NCBI RefSeq assembly: GCF_015461835.1
Contig: NZ_JACOPX010000004.1
Location: 310,001-374,000, forward strand
Direction of reading: 5' to 3'
DNA: 64,000 bases
Source: Pseudomonas neuropathica
GTDB taxonomy: Bacteria > Pseudomonadota > Gammaproteobacteria > Pseudomonadales > Pseudomonadaceae
The position numbers and the translations under genes were made by a program. Below the pieces are notes generated by a model. It ran no database searches. It worked only from the letters and a program-made list of their open reading frames with translations, and was not told where the DNA came from. Shown here in pieces: positions 16,883-23,788 of this stretch (position 1 is the first letter of the stretch; every line of letters starts with the position of its first letter).

Positions 16883-18044
16883 GCTTAATTCTCCAATCGC
16901 CTGTGCCACCGCCATAAGGCGCCGCACGTAGCTTGACGATCTTCGAGCTGAACGCGCTGTAGCTGATCACCCCGGCCCAACGCTCATCATTGGCCAGGAT
17001 CAACTCGACGTTCTGCATGTGCGCAATCAGCGCGCCGCTTTCGCTACGGGCTAGTAGATCCTTCCAACCACCAGCAGCCGGCGGCTTGACCACCGCCAAC
17101 ACCTGCCGGCGCACCGCCTCCAAACCTTCCGCGACATGCAGATCGTTGAAGTCGGTCCACTTGGCTTCCCGCTCACTGGAAAAGATCGGCGCAACCACCT
17201 GGCCACCGACAATCAGCGCCGCGTTGTTCGCTTTCTCTTCACCGGGGTTCCACGCATCGCCATTCGGCTTCGTGGTCTTCCAGTCGTCGTCTCGGCAGAT
17301 GATCAGCGGGCAACCGGCGAAACGCTCGCGCATGGCCTTGCAAACCACCAGCAAATTGCCCGCATCAAACGCAACGGCCACGGTCAATGACGTGGCCATA
17401 TGCAGACTTGCACCGGTCGCGTAGCCCTCACATACCAGCACCGGCTCGCCCGGATCCGGGTGCGGCCCGATCAGATGGAAAGCGCCCTCCTTCGACATGC
17501 CGTAAGGCCAATAGGACTTGTCCCGACCGGTGTCCTCTTGTTTGGTCGGGAACACCACCTGCAGTCCGACAATCTCGTCACGCACATTGCTCATCGGCAC
17601 CAGAAACGCACCGGTGCGCGGCGCATACCGAACGCCGAAGCCAACAATCTGCTTGCGATCCAGATAGTCGCTACGGCCCTTCTCCGGCATGCGTTTGAAC
17701 ATACCCGCTGCGCGCTTCGCCGCACGACGTGCCCCGTTGGCCGAAATTTCTGCGGCGCGGCGTTTGGCCTCTTCCTGCCGAGCACGCATAACCTCGCGCT
17801 CTTCAGGCGACATCCGCCCGGCCTTGACCTTGATCTTCTGAGACTCACCAGAACGCCAGTCCCCGAACGCACCGAAGATCAGCGTCTCGCCTTTCTCAGT
17901 GCGCTGTTCATGAACGACATACCAGCCGTTCTTTTCCTTGCCCTTGTCTTGCGTCGTCTTGCAGCGGGTCAACTTGCCGAACACCAAAGGCTGCGCAGGC
18001 TCAAGACCGTAATCCGCGAATTGCCCCAGTACGTCATCGAGCAT
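16764..18044 (-). pseudogene. Phage primase-helicase, truncated after Toprim
   Basis: The 426-codon frame begins as a phage replication primase. A Toprim domain (VLVCEGYATGASLHM, then CPLIICRDDD) is present at about residues 215-300. Near residue 345 the start of a VapE-like helicase domain is seen (ELILANDERWAGVISY to GGGTGDW). Homology ends there at about 16890, and about 40 residues of read-through into the terminase remnant follow. The ATPase part is gone. The intact protein would prime and unwind phage DNA. Confidence 0.78.
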
Positions 18045-18264
18045 GGCGTGCCCCTTTTAATTCCGCGAGGGAAAGGCAGTCGACACACTGGGTACAGCCG
18101 GGCTGCGCCAAACGTCGAGCCTCGGGGATAGGACCATCGCAGGTTTCACAGAACAGAAACGAATGCGCCGCCAAAGCGGGCTTGGCGGCGAGGAAACGTG
18201 CAGCGAGTGCCTGATCGATGCGCTCCTGCACCAGGTCATTAGCGAAGTCGACGATATCAACCAC
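18034..18264 (-). CDS. TraR/DksA-type zinc finger protein
   Basis: A 76-residue protein with a four-cysteine zinc finger (FCETCDGPIPEARR, then CTQCVDC) after a short helix, as in phage TraR/DksA-like proteins that act on RNA polymerase. GTG 18264 is chosen as start: it overlaps the cII-like gene by eight bases and begins (M)VDIVDFANDLVQ, the family's usual start. It also overlaps the primase start by 11 bases. Confidence 0.8.
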   Translation of the reverse strand: MVDIVDFANDLVQERIDQALAARFLAAKPALAAHSFLFCETCDGPIPEARRLAQPGCTQCVDCLSLAELKGARHAR

Positions 18265-18775
18265 GATCAGTACCCCGCGTCGTCTGATTGACATAGGTGG
18301 CGCGGTTGAACAACCCCAACAGCCCCTGAATTCCACGAAACACCTGCAGGCGAATCGCAGCCAGTTCCTCATCGGAAACAACCCCGTCACCAATGCTCTT
18401 GGCCCAGGTATCCGCCAGATCCGCGACTTGCCGGAAGTACTCGGCAATCCCGGTGGTCAACGTCTCCGGCATGTCATTGGTGTACGCCTCAGCCAGTTCC
18501 TGCCAAGTCGTATCACCAACCAAGGCATGCACTGCATCCAGAATGCGGCGATCCTTGGTCAGCTCCAGAATCTCGCCGAACTCTTGAATGTTTACCGTGT
18601 GGCTGGGGTGGGTTGGGGAAAGCTTGTGCTGCAGCGTGGTCGCATTTCGGCCGGTGGTGGCGGCGATGGCTGCGGCGCCGCCGGGGTAGTCCCGTGCGGC
18701 ATGGTAAAGCGCGAGATCAAGCGGCAAAACTTCCCGCTGCGCCCGCTCAACAGAACTCAAAGCGATACGGCTCAT
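18257..18775 (-). CDS. Phage regulatory protein CII family
   Basis: A 172-residue protein with the Phage_CII pattern: LDLALYHAARDYPGGAAAIA, then GRNATTLQHKLSP, a helix-turn-helix for DNA binding. In Pseudomonas prophages this gene follows cro in the leftward early operon. It probably activates lysogenic or late promoters. It is intact although replication and packaging genes downstream are broken. Confidence 0.85.
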   Translation of the reverse strand: MSRIALSSVERAQREVLPLDLALYHAARDYPGGAAAIAATTGRNATTLQHKLSPTHPSHTVNIQEFGEILELTKDRRILDAVHALVGDTTWQELAEAYTNDMPETLTTGIAEYFRQVADLADTWAKSIGDGVVSDEELAAIRLQVFRGIQGLLGLFNRATYVNQTTRGTDRG

Positions 18776-18835
18776 GGCATTAATCCTTGTAAGTTGCCAG
18801 TGCCGCGCGACATGCAGTGGTGATACATTTGCCGC

Positions 18836-19102
18836 GTGGCTTGAAAGGGCCCAAACGCCGGCTAGATCTTAGGGATCGATACCGGCACCGTGCCGGGGCG
18901 AGCAATCCGTTGCTCACCCCTGGCGCAACAGCTGCCAAATCTGTGGTGGAAGAGGCAGCAACACCAAGGCTTCCGAGCCTTGGAAAAGCGCGATAAAGGA
19001 AGACGGTTGCATGTGGTGTGCCCGCCTACCTTTATCGCGACCCGACAGCGCTGTGGTGGTGCGTGCCGGGAGGAACTGGGCGACCTTTGGGTCGCCTTTT
19101 TT
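18836..19102 (+). ncRNA. Candidate structured antisense RNA between cII and cro
   Basis: No gene fits this stretch, but it folds strongly. Visible hairpins: 18882-18896; 18895-18920 (10-bp stem with one mismatch, TCCG loop); GCTGCC/GGCAGC at 18931-18936 and 18954-18959; 18964-18983 (perfect 8-bp stem, TCCG loop); a perfect 11-bp pairing of 18989-18999 with 19029-19039; and a terminator at 19079-19102. An extended -10-like TGATACATT lies at 18821-18829. The loop segment 18940-18954 is perfectly complementary to 20867-20881, just before the ribosome binding site of the rightward operon. Position and strand recall lambda OOP. Transcription is unproven. Confidence 0.5.
19079..19102 (+). terminator. 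Terminator after the structured cII-cro region
   Basis: GGCGACC and GGTCGCC arms with a four-base loop, followed by six T on the plus strand. It ends five bases before the cro stop codon and faces the cro gene, so it serves a plus-strand transcript from the cII-cro gap. Confidence 0.75.
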
Positions 19103-19106
19103 CTTA

Positions 19107-19343
19107 CTACGCTGCGGCTTTTCTGATAGTCACTTCTTCCGTAATACCAAAATGTTCGAGTACCTCAGCCAAAGGCACGCTTCCTTCACTTTCCCGGGCT
19201 AAAGCTTTGATCAAAGAAACACTGGGATCCTTACTCGCATATTTGACATGAAGTCGAAGATAGCTTGATGCGATGTTGCATCGATCAGCGTATGCAGCAA
19301 GCCCCTGTGGGTCCAAAGTATTTATGTATTCGCGCAAATTCAT
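19107..19343 (-). CDS. Cro-like DNA-binding protein
   Basis: A 78-residue helix-turn-helix protein (MNLREYINTLDPQGLAAYA...), resembling Cro/YdaS-type regulators of Pseudomonas prophages. ATG 19343 is chosen because the family begins with this residue. It is divergent from the CI-like repressor, with two palindromic operators between them, and is first in the leftward early operon (cro, cII, zinc finger, primase). Confidence 0.82.
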   Translation of the reverse strand: MNLREYINTLDPQGLAAYADRCNIASSYLRLHVKYASKDPSVSLIKALARESEGSVPLAEVLEHFGITEEVTIRKAAA

Positions 19344-19368
19344 GGAAATTGCCCTTCCAGACAAAAAT

Positions 19369-19424
19369 TAACCTATTGGGTTATTTTTTTCAATACCCAC
19401 AAGGAAATTCACCTTAAAGGTTAA
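19369..19424. promoter_or_regulatory. Two palindromic operators in the cro-cI gap
   Basis: TAACC-N5-GGTTA at 19369-19383 and TTCACCTTAAAGGTTAA at 19408-19424. Both are variants of a TTAACCT-N3-AGGTTAA palindrome that recurs at 20809 and 20840. Repressor and Cro binding here would switch the divergent genes. Confidence 0.65.
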
Positions 19425-19442
19425 TCGCGCCAGAATCGCAAT

Positions 19443-20090
19443 ATGAAAATTTCAGACACCCGCCTTCAAAATTTCCGACGCGTCATAGCCGAGAAAAAGC
19501 TTCGCCTGATAGACATAGCGGATCGGCTTGGCAAGGCACCTGCCCAAGTCAGCGCCTTTGGAGGCAAAAACCCTACAAAAGGCATTGGTGACCGAATAGC
19601 TCGTGAGCTGGAAAAAGCTCTCGAGCTACATTCGGGTTACTTGGATATGCCATTTGGCTTAGGGGAGTTCAACAACGCCACCGTATTAAGTCATACAGGA
19701 CGTAAGCTACCCGTGATGGGATCAATTGCAGCTGGCGCATGGTGCGAACCTGACGCGAATTTTGACCCAAGAGATGCTGAAGAGTGGATCGATTCTCCCG
19801 GACCAGTGGGCGCTCGGGCATTCATTCTGAGGGTCGAAGGTGTAAGCATGGAGCCAAAATTCATGGAGGGCGACAAGATTGTTATCGACCCATCACTTGA
19901 AGCATTGCCAGGTCATTTTGTTGCCGCCAAACGAACCAGGGATCAGGCCGCAACGTTGAAGCAACTGAGACAGGAAGGAAGCGAACAATTCCTTTATGCA
20001 TTAAACCCTGACTGGCCTGAGAGAATTATTCGTATGTCAGAGGAATGGACCATTTGTGGCCGCGCGCGGTGGAAAATTTCTGATCTCTGA
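19443..20090 (+). CDS. CI-like prophage repressor with S24 peptidase domain
   Basis: A 215-residue protein. Residues about 1-60 form a helix-turn-helix (RLIDIADRLGKAPAQVSAF). The C-terminal S24 domain has the catalytic serine in EGVSMEPKF and lysine in FVAAKRTRD, with an Ala-Gly cleavage site in SIAAGAWCEP. RecA-stimulated self-cleavage would lift repression after DNA damage. It is divergent from cro. All visible catalytic residues are kept, so repression may still work in this defective prophage. Confidence 0.93.
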   Translation: MKISDTRLQNFRRVIAEKKLRLIDIADRLGKAPAQVSAFGGKNPTKGIGDRIARELEKALELHSGYLDMPFGLGEFNNATVLSHTGRKLPVMGSIAAGAWCEPDANFDPRDAEEWIDSPGPVGARAFILRVEGVSMEPKFMEGDKIVIDPSLEALPGHFVAAKRTRDQAATLKQLRQEGSEQFLYALNPDWPERIIRMSEEWTICGRARWKISDL

Positions 20091-20145
20091 AGCCTGATAT
20101 TCCAGCTACTGACCACTGATCCTGTACCCACCTTGAGCCACTTGA

Positions 20146-20745
20146 ATGTCCCAAGACGACCTGCAGCACCAACAAGCAAAGGCAGTCGAGTTTTACGCTG
20201 CCGCGTTGAACGGTTGGCAAACCACAAGATTTGAACTCGATAAAAGCTTACTGACCTTGAGCGCCGCTGGAATCGGTCTAGTCATTACGTTGATCTCCAC
20301 TGTAGGCGTGCGTTCTATTGAGAGCTTAATTCTCAGCCTGCTGACGATGATTTGCTTCGTCATCACTTTGGTCACAGTCCTCACGATTTTTGATCGAAAT
20401 GCAAAATATCTTATTTCATGCATCTCAGACGCTGGCCCAATCAGCGACCCCATACTTGCTACGCTAGATCGCATTGCAGTAGTGTCATTTATGGGGGGCG
20501 TAATCCTAGCTTCCGTCATTGGCATCTCAACAGCGGCAAATGCGTATATAGATAAGGCGGCAAAAATGACAGAAAACTCGAAAACGAATTCCTTGACTCT
20601 CTCGCAGGAGTCAATGGACATGTTCGCGCAATTTAAACCCGTGGTGGCCCAAGCCAAAACCACACCAGCAACGCAAGAAACTCCGTCAGCGAATACTACC
20701 CAACAAACGCAGGCTGGCTCGACACAACAAACGTCGAATAAATGA
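20146..20745 (+). CDS. Membrane protein downstream of CI, possible moron
   Basis: A 199-residue protein. Three hydrophobic segments (about residues 35-55, 58-82 and 108-130) suggest an inner-membrane protein, followed by a long Thr/Gln/Ser-rich tail (ATQETPSANTTQQTQ). It lies 55 bp after the repressor gene on the same strand and has its own terminator, so it should be expressed in the lysogen. That placement is typical of lysogenic-conversion genes such as superinfection exclusion. No family is recognised. Confidence 0.65.
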   Translation: MSQDDLQHQQAKAVEFYAAALNGWQTTRFELDKSLLTLSAAGIGLVITLISTVGVRSIESLILSLLTMICFVITLVTVLTIFDRNAKYLISCISDAGPISDPILATLDRIAVVSFMGGVILASVIGISTAANAYIDKAAKMTENSKTNSLTLSQESMDMFAQFKPVVAQAKTTPATQETPSANTTQQTQAGSTQQTSNK

Positions 20746-20762
20746 CCCGGCAGGCAAGACAT

Positions 20763-20790
20763 AAAACCGCTATGTCCTAGCGGTTTTTTT
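20763..20790 (+). terminator. Rho-independent terminator after the membrane protein gene
   Basis: AACCGCTA and TAGCGGTT arms around a TGTCC loop, followed by seven T on the plus strand. It separates the repressor/membrane-protein unit from the rightward operon. Confidence 0.88.
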
Positions 20791-20808
20791 GTGCCTCAAG
20801 AAAAAAAC

Positions 20809-20856
20809 ACCTTAAAGGTACATCGCAAAACTTGATTTATTAACCTTTAAGGTTAA
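20809..20856. promoter_or_regulatory. Second pair of CI/Cro-type operators, rightward operon
   Basis: ACCTTAAAGGT at 20809-20819 and the perfect palindrome TTAACCTTTAAGGTTAA at 20840-20856. They match the operators between cro and cI, 1.4 kb away. They lie 40-85 bp before the first gene of the rightward operon, so the same repressor probably controls it. Confidence 0.65.
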
Positions 20857-20894
20857 TATCGCCTAACTCTTCCACCACAGAGCGAGGCAACACC

Positions 20895-21071
20895 ATGCAC
20901 ACCACAGCAACCCTGCACGTCCACCCGGCCACGGCTAACCCCTTCCAAATCTTTGAGATTCGCCGCCTAGCCCGCGAGTCCGGCTGCGCGTTTGTCGCCA
21001 CCAAATCGAAGCTGAAGGCACGCGCCACTCCTACCCCATTCAATCCGAAAGGCGGAGGGCACGCGGCATGA
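20895..21071 (+). CDS. Small phage protein, first gene of rightward operon
   Basis: A 58-residue frame, MHTTATLHVHPATANPFQIF onward, basic in its second half (RRLARESGCAFVATKSKLKA). ATG 20895 follows GAGGCAACACC. Its end overlaps the next gene by ATGA. No function is recognised. Its leader at 20867-20881 is perfectly complementary to the candidate RNA between cII and cro. Confidence 0.6.
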   Translation: MHTTATLHVHPATANPFQIFEIRRLARESGCAFVATKSKLKARATPTPFNPKGGGHAA

Positions 21072-21658
21072 TCAAGTTCAAAATCGACAACCGTACCCTT
21101 CAGTTGCTCAACGCCCAGGTCAACCTGACCGAAACTTTCAGCCATGTACTCCGGGCTGCGCCAAAGCGAGAGTGCCTAGCGTTTCGCCTCAAAGCTGAAC
21201 GTGGCATTACGGAAAGCACGTTCGTCGTGGAGCTGGGCAACGAACGCCATACGCTGACCCTGCCGAACGAAAAGAAGATGCATCTCAAGCTGGCCGACTT
21301 CATCGAAGAGATCGCCAACGGCCCGTTCGATGCGAGCAATACCGGCGACCTGCTGCACCGCCCTCACGCCAGCCGCGAATACGGCCGCTTTGAGGCATCG
21401 GATAAGCAGCAGGTGTTCGAGCTGGTGCGCACCGGCGGCGTGCTGAACCTCGACATGGGCTTTGACTACCCGCTAATTGTCGCGCTGCACCGCACTCAAT
21501 CTCGAACAGGTGTCACCACCATCCTGAGCATCGGTAACAAAAGCCCGCACACCCGGTGCTTCACCGTGTACGGCAGCGATGCCGAGATCTACGTCAAGGT
21601 CAGCGAGTCCATCAACCACCTTGCTGCAGCGGCAACTCCAGCCGCGCACGCGGCATGA
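21068..21658 (+). CDS. Phage hypothetical protein
   Basis: A 196-residue soluble protein (MIKFKIDNRTLQLLNAQV...) with mixed helix and strand character and a short Ala-rich end. It overlaps the preceding gene by four bases (ATGA), so it is translationally coupled in the rightward operon. I recognise no domain. Proteins like it are common in the early region of Pseudomonas prophages. Confidence 0.65.
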   Translation: MIKFKIDNRTLQLLNAQVNLTETFSHVLRAAPKRECLAFRLKAERGITESTFVVELGNERHTLTLPNEKKMHLKLADFIEEIANGPFDASNTGDLLHRPHASREYGRFEASDKQQVFELVRTGGVLNLDMGFDYPLIVALHRTQSRTGVTTILSIGNKSPHTRCFTVYGSDAEIYVKVSESINHLAAAATPAAHAA

Positions 21659-21668
21659 GGGGCAGACC

Positions 21669-21953
21669 ATGGAACGCACCCTCGCCCAAGCCGCAACCCA
21701 CCTCGGCCTGACCCGGCCCAAGCTGATCGCACGCATGCGGGAAAAAGGTCTGCTCAACGAGCGAAACCTGCCGGCCTACCCCAACCGTGATCGCGACTAC
21801 CTGCGCATCAAGGACGGCCAGTGGTACCACGACCAGCTCGGCATGCAGTACAGCCAATCGACCCGGGTAAAACAACCCGGCATCCGCTGGCTGGCCGACC
21901 AGTTGAACATCGACCTACCTGCCATCCCGGCAGACAACCGTGACGTGGCCTAG
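21669..21953 (+). CDS. Phage antirepressor KilAC-domain-like protein
   Basis: A 94-residue protein resembling the KilAC antirepressor C-terminal domain: LAQAATHLGLTRPKLIARMR, then KGLLNERNLPAYPNRDRDYL, and the ending RVKQPGIRWLADQLNI. Such domains bind DNA or repressor. It is a stand-alone version without the N-terminal domain of full antirepressors. ATG 21669 has GAGGGGC eight bases upstream. Confidence 0.75.
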   Translation: MERTLAQAATHLGLTRPKLIARMREKGLLNERNLPAYPNRDRDYLRIKDGQWYHDQLGMQYSQSTRVKQPGIRWLADQLNIDLPAIPADNRDVA

Positions 21954-22119
21954 GGAATACGCCCGCCAGATCATCGCCATGCGGACACGAGAGGAGCGCA
22001 ACGCCGCGCTCCTCGAAGTGCCCGAACATCTGCGCGAGCTGACCAGAACGCATTGCCTGAACGCCTGGAACCACCCGGCCAGAAAACAACGCAAGGAGGC
22101 CCAACAAAGCCATGAGTAA
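21940..22119 (+). CDS. Small phage protein, GTG start
   Basis: A 59-residue, basic, helical frame (VTWPREYARQIIAMRTREER...) overlapping the preceding gene by 14 bases and the next by eight. The ARQIIAMRTREERNAALLEVPEH pattern resembles short conserved proteins in Pseudomonas prophages. Function is unknown. Confidence 0.6.
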   Translation: MTWPREYARQIIAMRTREERNAALLEVPEHLRELTRTHCLNAWNHPARKQRKEAQQSHE

Positions 22120-22429
22120 CACAGCACAAAACCCGCTACGCCTGCACCCGGCGCCGGAATCAGCCACCGTCGAATTGCTTTACCGCATCTTCGGCGACGT
22201 CCTGATCCCGCTCGACAAAGTGCGCGAGCAGTATTTCCGCAACCTCAACGAGCAATCGTTCGTGGCCGAGATCAGCAGCGGCCGAATCCAGCTCCCCATC
22301 ACAACGCTGGACACCAGCCGCAAGGCACCGAAGTACGCACACATCCGCCACGTCGCTTCCCTAATCGACATCCGCGCCTACAAGGCCGACGAAGACATGC
22401 AGCGACAGCAGGACGACACCAACGAGTAA
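22112..22429 (+). CDS. prtN: Pyocin activator PrtN-family protein
   Basis: A 105-residue protein with the PrtN pattern: ELLYRIFGDVLIPLDKVRE, then QYFRNLNEQSF, GRIQLPITTLDTSRKA and HIRHVASLIDIRAYKADED. PrtN activates pyocin and late tail genes in P. aeruginosa by binding P-boxes. Here it lies in the CI-controlled rightward operon of a prophage that keeps sheath, tube, hub and lysis genes. It may still drive expression of those genes after SOS induction, although no particle can be completed. I did not find a convincing P-box. Confidence 0.82.
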   Translation: MSNTAQNPLRLHPAPESATVELLYRIFGDVLIPLDKVREQYFRNLNEQSFVAEISSGRIQLPITTLDTSRKAPKYAHIRHVASLIDIRAYKADEDMQRQQDDTNE

Positions 22430-22486
22430 CACCCAAAACCGAATGGCTGCCACCACCAGCCGAAGACTTCCCCAGGAGCACACCAC

Positions 22487-22954
22487 ATGACCACAGTTCA
22501 AATTTACGCCCTGATAGTAATCGCCATCATGATCGTCGGCGTTTATTGGCTCGCCTACCGGCACGGCTTCAGCAGCGGCCGAGCCGAGGGACATTCAGAG
22601 GGCTACAGCGAGGGCTATGACGTTGGCGGCTGTGTTGGGTTTCGGGACGGTCAAGCGAGCCAGAGCGCTGATAGCGCGGAAGAAATCCGCAACCTGCAGC
22701 ACACCCTTGATCAGGCGCACGACCAACGCAAGAAACTCTACACCCACTACGAGCGCGCCTTGGCTGCCTCAAAACTTGGCGAACAGGAACGACTGACCCT
22801 ACTGGAAATCGCCGAGAAACTCCGGATCGCATCTGAAACATTCAGCGCCTTTCGCACCGGCAAAAAGCTGGAACGCGATACCGGCGTCCTCCGTGACCAG
22901 GCGCTAGCCATGGCTGCTCTGCTGAAACCGGCCGAGCAGGAAAACGCCGCATGA
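22487..22954 (+). CDS. Small membrane-anchored coiled-coil phage protein
   Basis: A 155-residue protein with one N-terminal membrane segment (IYALIVIAIMIVGVYWLAY), a Gly/Glu-rich linker with repeated EGxSEG steps (about residues 30-50) and a long coiled coil. ATG 22487 follows AGGAGCACACCAC. Similar proteins occur in the early operons of Pseudomonas prophages. Function is unknown. Confidence 0.65.
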   Translation: MTTVQIYALIVIAIMIVGVYWLAYRHGFSSGRAEGHSEGYSEGYDVGGCVGFRDGQASQSADSAEEIRNLQHTLDQAHDQRKKLYTHYERALAASKLGEQERLTLLEIAEKLRIASETFSAFRTGKKLERDTGVLRDQALAMAALLKPAEQENAA

Positions 22955-23310
22955 GCGAAATCCGTCCCCAATCCAGCACCCACCGCACCCCGGCTAACGC
23001 CCCATCAGCGATTGATGCACCAACGCGCACTCAAATTTCGGAGGAAAGCGGCATGCAAATGGACCAGCACGACACCCAAACCACGACCGCTTTGCTCCGC
23101 AAGGAAACCAGCGTCGACACAGTAGAAACAAACAGTCTCTGCTGCGCAGCAGCAGGCATTATTCCACCTTCCAGCAGCACCACCGAGGCGCTTATACCCC
23201 ACAAAAAGCTGCGCGAGGCAGCGCCCCCCAATGCCACGCTAAACGCTCAGAATCGCCCGCCCGCGCAGCTTGCAGAGGGGTATAAGCGTCCCTCACTGGA
23301 GGCCGCATGA
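22951..23310 (+). CDS. Low-complexity phage hypothetical protein
   Basis: A 119-residue, Thr/Ala/Pro-rich protein that overlaps its neighbours on both sides by ATGA. The coupling supports translation, but the sequence looks disordered and no family is seen. A Cys-Cys pair near residue 65 is its only notable feature. Confidence 0.5.
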   Translation: MSEIRPQSSTHRTPANAPSAIDAPTRTQISEESGMQMDQHDTQTTTALLRKETSVDTVETNSLCCAAAGIIPPSSSTTEALIPHKKLREAAPPNATLNAQNRPPAQLAEGYKRPSLEAA

Positions 23311-23594
23311 GCGAAGTATCAATTGTTTTCTACGCTCCTCCACCAGCTCTACTGGATGCGTTACGTGACAAAGAATGCTTCGTCACCTCCTCTTACGGGA
23401 ATTCAATTGAACAACGCGATGCCGCTCATAGGCGAGAGCTGATCCTTAAAGAAGAACTCGAATTCCTCACAACACGTCACGAAAAAGTACTTGCCCGCGA
23501 GGAGGCGTTAGAAAAGGCAATCTGCATTATGAGGGAGCGTAATCGTTGTCTCGGGCTCAGCCGCAGCAAATCAAACGGGGAGGACGAAATATGA
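23307..23594 (+). CDS. Phage hypothetical protein with coiled coil
   Basis: A 95-residue protein beginning MSEVSIVFYAPPPALLDALR. The C-terminal two thirds form a charged helix likely to be a coiled coil. It overlaps the genes before and after by four bases each (ATGA), continuing the coupled rightward operon. No function is recognised. Confidence 0.6.
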   Translation: MSEVSIVFYAPPPALLDALRDKECFVTSSYGNSIEQRDAAHRRELILKEELEFLTTRHEKVLAREEALEKAICIMRERNRCLGLSRSKSNGEDEI

Positions 23595-23788
23595 GCCTAC
23601 CGCGCTGGGTGATGATTAATCGTGCCTCTGAATTGACTGGCTATAGCGAAGACGCGATTCGCCACAAAGTGAAGAACGGTACCTGGGCACAAGGGCGAGT
23701 TTGGCGCAAAACACCAGACGGCCGAATCGCAATCAACATGACGGAGTATGACAAGTGGGCCGAGAGCGCACCTCAGCAAGCGGCCTAG
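23591..23788 (+). CDS. Excisionase-like winged-helix protein
   Basis: A 65-residue protein (MSLPRWVMINRASELTGYSE, then DAIRHKVKNGTWAQGRVWRK) with the helix-turn-helix and wing of small Xis proteins. It directs the integrase toward excision. It overlaps the integrase start by 34 bases and the preceding gene by four. ATG 23591 has GGGGAGG just upstream. Position directly before int strengthens the call. Confidence 0.85.
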   Translation: MSLPRWVMINRASELTGYSEDAIRHKVKNGTWAQGRVWRKTPDGRIAINMTEYDKWAESAPQQAA

